Below are positions 46,301 to 56,510 of a DNA stretch of 64,000 nucleotides, one piece after another. The stretch is from Campylorhamphus procurvoides (Eukaryota > Chordata > Aves > Passeriformes > Dendrocolaptidae). Positions within the stretch are counted from its first letter, which is position 1; each line of letters starts with the position of its first letter. The DNA is taken from the NCBI GenBank assembly GCA_013396655.1, contig WBMV01006612.1, forward strand, positions 897,792-961,791, written 5' to 3'. A program made the translations under genes and the position numbers. The notes beneath the pieces are model-generated. The model had not been told where the DNA came from, made no database searches, and saw only the letters and a list, made by a program, of their open reading frames with translations.

Positions 46301-49300
46301 TGATTTCTTCCTCATTTCTTGAGCCTGGAGGAAGTAATCCTTGAATGGGCCTGTTCCCATGGGGCTCTTCCAAGAAGGTCCCTGAAGAGGCTGAAGTCAA
46401 CTCTAAAGAAACACTAGATAGGCTTCCTAGCGAGGTGCCTGGTGCATTTAGACAATACCCTTAATAACATCCTTCAGTTTGGTTCCCCCTGAGATGGTCA
46501 GGCAGTCAGACTACATGTTGTTGGTCTCTTCCAACAGAAATAATCTGTTCTAAGTCTTTTTTTCCCACAGGACTGTTACTCCCCTGTGAAGTAGGAGAGG
46601 TGATCTCAGTCACTTTGGCACTGTGTACCAAGGTTTTATCCATTGTGGTGGAAGGACTGATTGCCTGGACTCATGCAAAGCTGGTTCCCATGGTTGGGAT
46701 GGTGGAACCACAGTTAATAACCACAGTGCATGTGGGAGGCAAAGCACATCCAGCCTGCTCCAAATTATTTAAATACAACATGAAATGACCTGGGGAGATC
46801 AGGTGTTCTGTGCTCCTACCCTCTGGCAAATGTTTGATACTTCAACTGGTTACTGCCTCTTCAAAGCTCTTAAAATCCTGTGAAAATGATAATGTAAAGC
46901 TTAGTCTGAATCATTACTTAAATGTTCAGCATTTTATAATATTTCATTTGTGTTTTTAGGACATTTAATCAAACTGTTGGAACTTATGAGGAGCTCCAAA
47001 CTTACCTTGAAGGTTATGTGGCTAATCTGGCCCAGGCTGATGAAGAGCGACATGCAAAGTAAGTCAGATGATTTGGTAGGTACATTTTTAATAGGTAATC
47101 ATAATAAAAAGTGATGGATATGTAAGTGAAATCATGCATGACAATGGACCCCTAGGAATGACAGCAGTCACTATAGTAAAATGGTCTGGATACACTTAGG
47201 GAGTCCAAGAAACATTTTCTGAAACAAAAATCACATAGAATGTCAGTATATTGACTTTCAAACAAGAATTCACTCTATCCCAAGAAAACTGATCACAGAG
47301 AAGAAGTGACATTGTGCACAGACATTTTTTGCATTCTGATGGTAAGTTTTTTGACTGGTAAAAGTTCTAAAGGCCAGGTCTAACTCCTGATTGAGTTAAA
47401 GAAACTATATTACTGTGCAAAAGACTGTCATTTCAAAAAGAAATAAGAGTATGTAAAAGAGAGTTTATTTTTAATGTTTCAGGGTAGCACTGATGGTATT
47501 GACATTTGGTTTTAGCTGTGGGTCACATTTTTATGTGCCTCTGATTTCAACCTGAGCTCTACTGGAAAATTGGCAGAGTATGTTTTATTTCTGTTTGGAA
47601 GGAAAGCTGCATTCTTATTTCTGATCATTCTACTGGAACTGGTACACAGTCCTTCAAACATTGACTCTCCAACTCGAAGTGCCCAAAGTCTTACAGCTGA
47701 CATATAAATAGGATTCTCACCATGAATCAGCTCTTGCTAAAAATACTGTTGATTGTACTCAGCAGCATTTTGCTACTAATTTACTTCTATAGGATATACA
47801 GAAAGAAAGTGCTTCTGCATAAAATAAAATCAAGATTCTCTTAGGAACTAAGAATGTTTTTATTTCTTTCTTTTTCCTTTTATTTCATTTATGTAGGAGC
47901 ATTAAAAGTAACGGCAAGGAAGAGCACTAACCTATGTTAATTTTCTTAATGCAGAGGAAGATCCTTCTGTGGACAGCTGACCAAAGAGGTGTCTTTGGAG
48001 ATGATAGAGCTGAAGGAGAAAGTAGCCCAGTTCCCTCCTTCCCCATTCAAGAATTTAGAAGTTGTCACAACTCTGGGTGTTGGTGGGTTCGGAAGGGTTG
48101 AGCTTGTAAGACATCATTTTAAACATATTCAAGTCATTCCCTGTCTTAGATGATTGATTTAGCCACTGAATAATGTAAAGGATTTTAATATTCTATGTGC
48201 TTGTGCCTCTCAGGCAGAAATAATTCTATGTAAAACAATGCATAGTTAAAAAACATTTCAGGACTTGGATGTGCAAAGAAGCACATCCATTAAAAGTATC
48301 TTCTTGGTCACTTGATGTAGTCATCAGTTTGGGCATGTGGAGTTTACAGATGTGCCTACCTGCATTGTGTTCCCTGAATTTCCGGCCTTTTCCCAAGACT
48401 CTGCCTAGACCTGCAGTAATCTCCACAGCCTCACATAGTCTGTGTTGTTAGAATCGCTTCAGGATGCCCCACAACAGCTATAACCAGTGTGATCTATCTC
48501 TGAGCTGCATTGACTGTGAAATTTCCAACAATTTTTAATGGCTCTTTTGAGTCATATTCAATAGCATGAACAGCTGTGTTTCTGGGATACCAAGAGCCTC
48601 ATGAGCCTAAAGTCTTAAATTCCAGTCTCCTCTGGCTGAGTAGCAAACATCTGAGAAAAACATGAGAGCTTTTGTGCAGGTTGCTGAAGATAATGTGAAA
48701 TTAAGGGAGACTGTGATTTCAGTGAAGTCAATAATTCTTCACAGTAGTTAGACCAGCAATTGTTTTATTCCGATTCTTGCTTCACAAAAAAAAACCTCCC
48801 ACACTGCAAATTCTACCACATCGCCTGAATAAAAAAGCTAAAAATTGAATTCTCATCCAGGTGTAGAACACAGATAACTGCTTCCTTGGTTTCTGAGAAG
48901 CTCAGTTTTAACTCCCATCTTTTTATTGCATATTGAGTAGTATTTCAGTGTGAGGCAAAATCGTTTGTAAATATTCTACCTAAACTGCCTCTGCTTTTTG
49001 TTCTTTTGTATTATGCTGGTGATTAGAAATCTTAAATTGAAATAAGGACCCACTGTGGTATAAGCTCATTGTGGTATGTAGTATCTATTCAAACTGCTGC
49101 TATTTTGTATACATAAAATGAACAAAGGGAACATTTCACTTTGTAACTGGGGACTGGGAAACTAAAAAGATCTGATGCTTGACTTTAAATCATCCATAAC
49201 AGTTCTGCAAAATACCTGAAATTTGTCCCACATTACCGCCATCAATTTTAGTCCTGTACTGTGTTGAAAAAGATGGATATCAGTGTACCTATTGAAAACT

Positions 49301-52300
49301 GATTGGTAAAATATCCTTTCTTTGCCTCATGTTTTCATCATTTTTATTCACAGGTTAAAGTGAAAAATGAGAACGTGGCTTTTGCTATGAAGTGTATAAA
49401 GAAGAAACATGTAGTGGACACCAAACAACAAGAGCATATCTATTCTGAGAAGAAAATCCTCGAGCAGATATGTTCTCCATTCATTGTGAAGTAAGTTGAC
49501 CATAAGATTTCCCAGAATGTTGATCCCCAGTTGACCCACTGAACAGCATTATTAAGAATGAGTTCTGGAGAAAAGACATTGCAAGCCTCACATTTTATTT
49601 TGCTTTCTCTAAATTGCTGCCATTTGTCTCCACAGGCTGTATCGCACATTCAAAGATAATAAGTATGTGTACATGCTGCTGGAGGCTTGCCTTGGAGGGG
49701 AACTGTGGAGCTTGCTGAGAGACAGGTAACAGCAAACAAAGTGTAACCTTGCCCTTTAGAATCACCAAGCAGCTCCATGTGTCTGCTGAGTAGTTTCTGC
49801 ATTCAAGGGCTGTTCAATTAAGAGATGTTTGTTTCAGTTTGGTTAATATTCTGTTAATATTTGGTTAATATATACTATCTGGTTAATAAGTGAGGTATTT
49901 TGTCTGTAAGGATTTTGATTATTTTTGTTTCAGAGGCAGCTTTGATGAATTCACCACCAAGTTCTGTGTTGGGTGTGTGACAGAGGCTTTTGACTACCTA
50001 CATCACATAGGAATTATTTACAGAGACCTGAAGCCAGAAAACTTAATTTTGGATGCTGAAGGATATATAAAACTGGTAAGATGTAATCCACTGTAATGTT
50101 ATCCTTTTGTGTCCTGTTTCTTTGCAGAAGGGATATAAATAGACAGCAGGTAATTAGAGAATCAGGATCCCAGAGTTTAATAACTCTTGAGCTTCAGTAG
50201 AAAAGAGGACAGGCTTCTCGTTGCATAATAAGAAACAAGGTATTGCAAAGCCATTGCAAGCCACAGACGACCTGGGGTTTTGCAGCCTCTGAGAGTTCTT
50301 GCCACAGTATAAACAGCAAAAAAAAAAATTTAAAAAATCTCCCAGCAGCTAGTTTTAATATAAAGACAGGAACCACATTTCCCAGGTACAGAACTAACAA
50401 TACTCATTCGGAGGACAATGAGCAACCCACTGTTTTCCAGGGGCAGCAAGGAATCTTGGATTGTTCTCTCCAAAAGGAAAATAATTCAGAAAATTACTTA
50501 TAATAAATGGATCTGTTTTACACCATTCAGTAATCTGGTGAAATTACTTCCCTCTCCTTCACAACTACACTGTGTAGTTGTTTTAGCTGTAAACTAGAAC
50601 TCTGAGATCTTTGCAGGAGGGGAGGAAGCAATTTAACCTTAAGGCTTCCCAGTGCAAAACAACTCTGCATTATGCAGCGTGTGTTGATTTTGATCAGGTT
50701 GATTTTGGATTTGCAAAGAAGATTGGATCAGGGCAGAAAACCTGGACGTTTTGTGGAACCCCTGAGTATGTTGCCCCTGAAGTCATTCTGAGTAAAGGCC
50801 ATGACTTCAGTGTGGATTTTTGGTCCCTTGGGATTCTTGTGTATGAACTCCTTACTGGCAGGTAAGTGCCCTCCTGCTTCAAGTTCTTGTCTTGTCTTGT
50901 TTTTAGAAACTTTTTAAAGTTACTTTTAAAAGAAACAGTTTGGAGGTGTGGGTATTTTCCATCAGTAAACAGACTTGCAAAATGATGCTTGTTTTTGCCT
51001 CCTACGCGTGCCTTACCTTCCATCATTTCAGAAATGCCACAAAGTGTGGTACATATACTCAGTTCTGGCTTACCCATCCAAGGAAAGGGCCAGGCACAAG
51101 TTATAATTGGCTGGTGTAGAGCCCCTTTAACTGATGATGATGATGTTTCCTGTGAGGAACAACTGACAACAGGCTGTTCTTTTCCCTGTTTGTGGGTGAT
51201 GGGGTACAGTGAGGTGTGGTGTACTGTAAGCAGGGCTCATTCTTTGCCTCCATGCACATTTCCATGGCAACTCTTTGTGAATGCTCAATGGTAATACAAC
51301 ATAAAACTTTCTGAGTTAGACCAGAGGCACCGTTGGCTTAGAGAGACACATATGGTCATGTGTATTCCCTGGTACCTCCAGGAAGCTTCTCATTTTCAAA
51401 GCTTTCTAATATCTTAAACAGCGTGAAAGTGTGAGGGTTGTAAAACTAGGAAGGTGGGCTTTTTTTCCATATTCTCAAATATTTACTTTGATAAGTAATG
51501 GCCACATCTTCTCTTGCTAGACGTTCCAGTTTTCAGTGTTGCTTTCTTTTTCTAGTCCACCATTCTCTGGGGCTGATCAAATGATGACATATAATTTGAT
51601 TCTCAAAGGCATTGAAAAGCTGGATTTTCCAAAAACAATAACAAGGCGGCCTGAGGATTTGATCCGCAGACTCTGCAGGTAGGAGGGGCAGTTTGTGGCA
51701 AAGGCTGGGTGCAGACAGACTGAGCCCTTTTAGAATTCAAATTAGAGTGTTGAATTCCTGAGAACATGATTGTAATTGTTATGCATAGCATGGTTCATTA
51801 TGATGATACTCAGCATGCACTGCATGCCTCTGAATTTGTGTCACACCTCTTAGTCTGCAGAGGCAGCATCTACAAATGTTGGCTTTGGGCTTTCTCTGTA
51901 GCTGTGACTCTTTTCTCAAACACATCTCAGGAGAAACTTACTAAGCGTGGGCTGAGGAAAGGGCTAGGGAATTTGATGTTGCTATCAAGCACACTGGTAA
52001 TTCCAAAATTACTTAGGCATGTAGTTCCTGCAGAAAATGTAGGGCACTTAAAGACTGACTTGAGCCCCCCTGAAAATGTGCAGAAGGTGGTATTTCAAAA
52101 AGGCCAGCATAACTCAGAAGCATTAGGGCACAGTGGCATGCACAACCTCTGGCTGGTGACACTGCTCACTTTGAACTCCCAGTTCCTGTGGGATTTCATC
52201 CATGGCAGTTGGGACAATGTACAACATGCTTGTGTACCAGGATTTCAAAGGAACCATGTAGATGTAAATTTTGACTTGGCTTCTTCTGTAACTCATGACC

Positions 52301-54485
52301 AGATGTGCTGGCTAAGAAACAAAAGAGATGTGCAACTAAAATTCAGCTGGTTGATTTCACTCTGTTGCTTCTCATAGCCACATGGCACTGTTTTGGTTTC
52401 CTACATTTCTCCATCCTTAAAAGAAAGGAGCAGTAAGCAACACCTTATTTGAGCAATACCTTATTATATCTCCTTACGAGGCCACATGTGGTATGCAAGC
52501 TCCACCCCTGTGTAACTGTTAAAAACAAGCAGATGGGACCTATAAATGCTCTTTTAATAAATAGGAATATTTTATAAATTCCCATCACTATTCTTTTTGT
52601 CTTTTTTAAAGGCAAAACCCTACAGAAAGATTAGGCAATTTGAGGAATGGAATTAATGACATCAAGAAGCACAGGTAAGCAAAAGAATCTATCAAGAAGA
52701 AAATCTGGGGGTTAATTTAAAATATTTTTAATGTGTTAGAACTTATTCTAGTAAACCCATAAAGAGAGATTTCTGTTGCTATTGAGTACATTTGCAACTA
52801 CACCAAGTGACGATATGAACATAAATCCTCAACATGATTATCTAGAAATGTCTTATTGTTTACTGGTTTTGTTGGAGGTTGTTGATGTAGGAGTTTAATT
52901 CCGTTCTCAGGCAAATTGATGCCAGTTTAGCATCTGCCTTTCAGACCTCCTGACCCTTAATCAGTTGCTTTTTAAGAATGAGTAGTTAAGTATTGCTGCA
53001 AAGCAATACTAAGTTTTTGTCCTCTTTCTTCTACTGAAGAAAGTCCTCTGTAGATTAAACCTTTTCTGCTTTCTCTTTTTATCTGAGTTGTTTCTAAGTC
53101 ATGCAGTTTGTGCTTGGGGAAAGAAGTTCTTCAACTTTTCTGCTTGTCTCCCTCTTCTCATGCTGTAAAGAGAGTGCATGGCTGTACTTCTGCATGTGTT
53201 AACTTGCCTGTCACTGCATCCCCTCTGTACAGAAGTTCCAATCTGTCTGGTGGTCCTGAAGCTCTCTCTGCCTTGTAATGCAATGACAGTGCTTGAATTT
53301 TCTCTTTCTAATAACTGTTGTTACATGGACAGGAATTGTCATGAAAAGAATTTCTTATAGCCCTTGTTCACATGCTTTTTGGCTGTTCATAGTAAAATAA
53401 CAGAAAACAATCTGTCTTTCTCTCTTGGTCTCTCCCTGTCTGTCTTTCATTTCTTTTTAATCAGGTGGTTGAGTGGTTTTAACTGGGATAGTCTGAAAGT
53501 GAGAAAATTAACGTCGCCTTTAAAAAGAGAGGTATTGACTTTGGCTTTCAATATCATAATGCTTTACTAATACAGCTTGGCTTCAAAGAACAATTGATGG
53601 TGATAGCAAAATTTCCCAAAGAGGCATTTGAGTTATTATAGGTCAACCTTTTTAGTGAAAATTGCGTGAAAGAAAGAGAGACAGCAAGCAAAACAACTTT
53701 ATTTAAATAATGGAACTATTATTCTGCCTGTGTACTTTGCATTAGACCTTCACCATTACTATAATAAATGGTGTTTGGTCAGAAACTAATACTGAAAAAA
53801 AACATATTTTTCTTTGGTAATGGGCACATTAATAAGATGCATTGTTCATATTAGTGTGCAGAGTACAAACTCCTATATTCTCTTACTACTGAGTTACAAC
53901 ATACCCTTGAGTAAGCTCCCTGTTTTAAATGGCCTATTTCTCCTTGCCCTAAAATGAAAAAAGATTGAGGGTAAAGAATTTGAAACTCACTTTGACCTCA
54001 GTTTGAAACAAAAGTAATTCTGAAGTTTTCTTTGAATAGCTACTCTCTGAATGTAGATTTGGTCTTAAACAAAATTCAATCAAAATTGTATGCAGCATGG
54101 CCCAGCTTTCTTACTGACTTTATAGGGCTTTCAGTGAAATCTTAGAGTTGATAGTATTTGGGAAGTGCTTTTGTGTAAGGCTAGTGCCACTTGCTCTGCT
54201 GTACAATTAAATTACTGAGGGTTTATCTTTTAAAGAATGAGGAATTGCATCCATTGAAACAGGTCATCTGTATCATACCAGCCTTTCATTTTCACACTGG
54301 TTGCAGTAAAAACGATGCATAATCAATGGAGAACATTTTCAAAAGTTACTTTCCGAAACAATCGTTTGTTTGTGTTTTTAATGTCCTAGTTGTCTGGACC
54401 AACTGATTACAGCTACTTTGACAGCTATCCACCTGAAGAGGGAACTCCTCCAGATGAACTTTCAGGCTGGGACAAGGATTTCTGA
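30852..54485 (+). CDS. PRKG2-like: cGMP-dependent protein kinase, type II class, complete (18 coding exons, 772 aa)
   Basis: Coding exons are 30852-31345, 36739-36905, 38479-38592, 40948-41053, 42291-42354, 43639-43716, 44748-44842, 45636-45704, 46960-47058, 47955-48105, 49354-49490, 49636-49725, 49934-50075, 50698-50861, 51556-51678, 52612-52674, 53465-53531 and 54390-54485. They total 2319 nt, all phases agree, and there is no frameshift. It is a Ser/Thr kinase activated by cGMP. In order: Gly2 for N-myristoylation (MGN, implying membrane anchoring), leucine-zipper coiled coil (about 53-109), autoinhibitory RRGAKEGVS (129-137), CNB-A (FGELA 242-246, TRTAS 252-256), CNB-B (FGEKA 366-370, RSAN 377-380), Gly-loop GVGGFG 470-475, Lys492, YRDLKPEN with Asp586, DFG 604-606, activation-loop Thr619, APE 628-630, and AGC tail ending WDKDF. 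It closely resembles PRKG2 (762 aa in human), but N-terminal differences and the TMEM184C neighbourhood suggest a paralogue. Confidence 0.93.
31346..36738 (+). other. Kinase intron 2, 5.4 kb
   Basis: The intron is long and AT-rich. A stretch near 32130-32160 reads atctatctggacttcagcca, like the YLDFSKAFD-coding part of CR1 reverse transcriptase, so a decayed CR1 scrap may be present; otherwise no repeat or exon is recognised. Open frames of up to about 85 codons show no homology I know. Confidence 0.5.
36739..36905 (+). CDS. PRKG2-like: Kinase exon 3 (CNB-A, first part)
   Basis: The 167-nt exon encodes [36 protein letters not shown] and [18 protein letters not shown] followed by K. Acceptor gaaaccag; donor AAAG|gtgaat. 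Confidence 0.95.
38479..38592 (+). CDS. PRKG2-like: Kinase exon 4 (CNB-A phosphate-binding cassette)
   Basis: The 114-nt exon encodes [36 protein letters not shown] and VK. The FGELA Glu and the TRTAS Arg that bind the cyclic phosphate are both present. Confidence 0.95.
40948..41053 (+). CDS. PRKG2-like: Kinase exon 5
   Basis: The 106-nt exon encodes [35 protein letters not shown], the helix linking CNB-A to CNB-B. Confidence 0.95.
42291..42354 (+). CDS. PRKG2-like: Kinase exon 6
   Basis: The 64-nt exon encodes [18 protein letters not shown] and LEV at the start of CNB-B; donor GTG|gtaaga. Confidence 0.95.
43639..43716 (+). CDS. PRKG2-like: Kinase exon 7
   Basis: The 78-nt exon encodes [18 protein letters not shown] and FFIISKGK of CNB-B. 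Confidence 0.95.
44748..44842 (+). CDS. PRKG2-like: Kinase exon 8
   Basis: The 95-nt exon encodes [18 protein letters not shown] and [13 protein letters not shown], including the CNB-B cassette Glu368. Confidence 0.95.
45636..45704 (+). CDS. PRKG2-like: Kinase exon 9
   Basis: The 69-nt exon encodes [18 protein letters not shown] and VIDR. The Ser of RSAN is the hydroxyl residue typical of cGMP-selective (rather than cAMP) CNB domains. Confidence 0.95.
45955..46430 (-). mobile_element. CR1 LINE fragment (ORF2 internal coding part) in kinase intron 9
   Basis: The minus strand reads [36 protein letters not shown] then [17 protein letters not shown]. Upstream of this, in another frame, are [18 protein letters not shown] residues. 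This is the region just before the reverse transcriptase core of CR1-type LINEs. The frame shift between the two parts shows it is decayed. Confidence 0.82.
46440..46558 (+). mobile_element. CR1 LINE 3' tail, opposite orientation
   Basis: The sequence ccctgagatggtcaggcagt followed by gttggtctcttccaacagaa and taatctgttctaa matches a CR1 3' terminus on the plus strand. It lies directly beside the minus-strand CR1 piece, so two insertions or an inversion are involved. Confidence 0.7.
46960..47058 (+). CDS. PRKG2-like: Kinase exon 10
   Basis: The 99-nt exon encodes [32 protein letters not shown] at the CNB-B to kinase switch helix; donor AA|gtaagt. Confidence 0.95.
47955..48105 (+). CDS. PRKG2-like: Kinase exon 11 (glycine loop)
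   Basis: The 151-nt exon encodes [36 protein letters not shown] and [14 protein letters not shown]. The ATP-binding loop is intact. The first part (GRSFCGQ) differs from the RSMSNWKL of PRKG2 as I recall it. Confidence 0.94.
49354..49490 (+). CDS. PRKG2-like: Kinase exon 12 (catalytic lysine)
   Basis: The 137-nt exon encodes [36 protein letters not shown] and EQICSPFIV. Lys492 of FAMK is the ATP-binding lysine. Confidence 0.96.
49636..49725 (+). CDS. PRKG2-like: Kinase exon 13
   Basis: The 90-nt exon encodes [18 protein letters not shown] and [11 protein letters not shown], covering the hinge and helix D. Confidence 0.96.
49934..50075 (+). CDS. PRKG2-like: Kinase exon 14 (catalytic loop)
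   Basis: The 142-nt exon encodes [36 protein letters not shown] and [11 protein letters not shown]. The catalytic Asp586 is present. Confidence 0.96.
50698..50861 (+). CDS. PRKG2-like: Kinase exon 15 (DFG and activation loop)
   Basis: The 164-nt exon encodes [36 protein letters not shown] and [18 protein letters not shown]. An open frame starts earlier, but the acceptor gatcag at 50692-50697 fixes the exon border. Confidence 0.96.
51556..51678 (+). CDS. PRKG2-like: Kinase exon 16
   Basis: The 123-nt exon encodes [36 protein letters not shown] and RRLC. Acceptor tttctag; donor CAG|gtagga. Confidence 0.95.
52612..52674 (+). CDS. PRKG2-like: Kinase exon 17
   Basis: The 63-nt exon encodes [18 protein letters not shown] and KH, with the conserved Arg of the kinase C-lobe (ERLG). 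Confidence 0.95.
53465..53531 (+). CDS. PRKG2-like: Kinase exon 18
   Basis: The 67-nt exon encodes [18 protein letters not shown] and LKRE at the start of the AGC C-terminal tail. Confidence 0.95.
54390..54485 (+). CDS. PRKG2-like: Kinase exon 19, terminal coding
   Basis: The exon encodes [18 protein letters not shown] and [13 protein letters not shown], then TGA at 54483-54485. The last seven residues (SGWDKDF) match PRKG2 as I recall it. Confidence 0.96.
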   Translation: MSGPTDYSYFDSYPPEEGTPPDELSGWDKDF

Positions 54486-56510
54486 TAGTTTCTTCTGGGA
54501 CATTTATAGAGACTCATAGGCTTCATTCCTAGACCTGCAATCTTGTTTCTTGCTACATATTACACAGTTCTCTGTGAAGAACAGAAGACAGTACAGCAAC
54601 CAGAACTTGTTCAGACAATGCACCAAAATCTGTGTCCATCTCTTTATAACAGAGGCATGAATTCAGTCAACAGATGTCACCTGAATGGCAATGTTTTCAG
54701 ACACTTCCGATCGGATCTATGGTCTTGCCATTAGAAATATGAATAGCTAATATTTTGATATTAACAAGGTTACCATATGTCTTTATTTTGGATGGAGATG
54801 ATGAGTATTGGAAGCCAATAATTCTGTGGCATTTGTCAACAGCTTACAGGATAGGTACTTACTTTTCACTTTATCTGCAGTCTGGGTTGTTTCTCTTTTT
54901 CCCCATAATGTCCACTATTGCATTGATCTAGAAATGTGTATAAAAGAGACTTTTACTGAAAAGTTGATCTGATACTGCAGCTAAAAGGGTGTCACTGTGG
55001 AAGCTGCCTCTCTGTCAGTCAAGTTTTGCACCAGGTTGAATATGTGAGACAGATAAAATGACGATCCAGTAGGAAACAAGGTGTATACATAATAGAAGTT
55101 GCCTCAGAAGCAGACTGTGGTGTGTTCCCCTTACTGCTTCGAAGAGCCATGTCCATTTCTTAAAATGTTTTGCTTTTATGGGGTATGAAGATAAAATAGA
55201 TGGGCAAAAAGCATTTACCTTGAAGGGAAAAAAATGCAGTTGGATGTTGTGCATTCAATGGTTTATACAGAAAAATTCTGTTACTCTATGTTATGAACTA
55301 CAATGGCTGTTGAAACAGGGATGTTCCTGGGAATATGGGATGGATGCATCTGGTATCCCTGCTAGGATTTGTTTCCTCTCCCACAGAGACAAAGTCCAAT
55401 CTAAATTTCAATGCTAAAGCTGCTACAGCACACTGCATTTCACATGCTGGATGGAAAACCTCCCAGGCAACTTGTGCTGCGTGCTCAGGGTTTAGTTACC
55501 CGTGACTGCTGGATAGTCTTCCTATCTCCTGCTGGTCATGACTTTTCCCACTGGGTGAGGGAGGGACTGCCACAGGGGCAGTTCCATGGTTTGTTACATG
55601 GTTATAATTATTTTTTACTGCTGGGTGGCCATTGCTTGGACAGAAAATCAATTTAAATATTTTCTATGACCTTCAGTCTGAATCAGGCAGTAGAATCTTT
55701 TTCATTTAATTTAATGAAGGTTGGATTGAACCCTTGAAAGAAGACAGTACAAGTTTAGCTGGTTTTGTTTCCCTGCCTGTTTGCAAATTATTATGGAAAC
55801 TTGCAGCCAGCAAAGCCTGTGCAAAATGGTGGGAAGCACACACAGTCAGAGAAGGTGGAGCAGGGGTTGTAAGCTGGGACTGTAGATGCTTCCAACTGGC
55901 TCTGTTTAGCAATACCAAAGACCAGATTTTCTTTTCAGGATTTAGACAAGCACTAGAAGTTAGGTATTTATGTTTCTCTGTGCATTTTTCTTTCTCTCAT
56001 GAGTATTTTTTTATTCCAGTCAAAATAATACTGTGCCATGTTTCATAAAAAGCTTTTGAATGTATTTTTCCATTGTACTCACAGGTAGTTTCCATATATA
56101 TATAAGAAATAATAGTGGTGTGTGTATATACTTTTTTAAGTGAAGAAATAGCTGTATGATAAGTTTAGTGCAGTCTGCATTATGTCTATGCAGATGTAGG
56201 ATATATTTTCTTTCTCAAGTTTAACTTACCTTGTTTATTTGTATGCAACTAAAGTAAGCTTACAGTGCAATGGGCAGGACATTAATATTTTAGAAGCACA
56301 TTCCACACAGCAGTCCAGATTCGTAGCCCTGATTTATACTTCTTGTCTATGTGATTCAGAAGAGACTGAGGAAGAAAAGACTAGCCTGGAGAGAGTCACT
56401 GATGTCATTTCTTGCAGCATGTCCCCCACTCAGATTATGTTTTCCCTACTGGATATTGAGAAAATGAATGCATAAGAAGCTACAATAAATGAGGTCATAG
56501 ATCATTTTGT
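54486..56510 (+). other. PRKG2-like: Kinase gene 3' UTR (inferred extent)
   Basis: About 2 kb of sequence without homologous exons runs from the stop to the AATAAA at 56484-56489. It includes a short (TA)n run near 56096 (catatatatataag). Open frames inside it show no recognisable product. Confidence 0.5.
56484..56489 (+). promoter_or_regulatory. Poly(A) signal AATAAA, kinase gene
   Basis: This canonical hexamer (ctacaataaatgagg) is the clearest I see downstream of the stop. A T/GT-rich stretch follows (cattttgtacttatgtgg). Use is inferred. Confidence 0.5.

Noticed and set aside
30852..54485. Assigning the kinase to PRKG1
   Set aside because: The MGN start, type II-like [18 protein letters not shown] in CNB-B and SGWDKDF ending are PRKG2-class features; PRKG1 differs at these sites.
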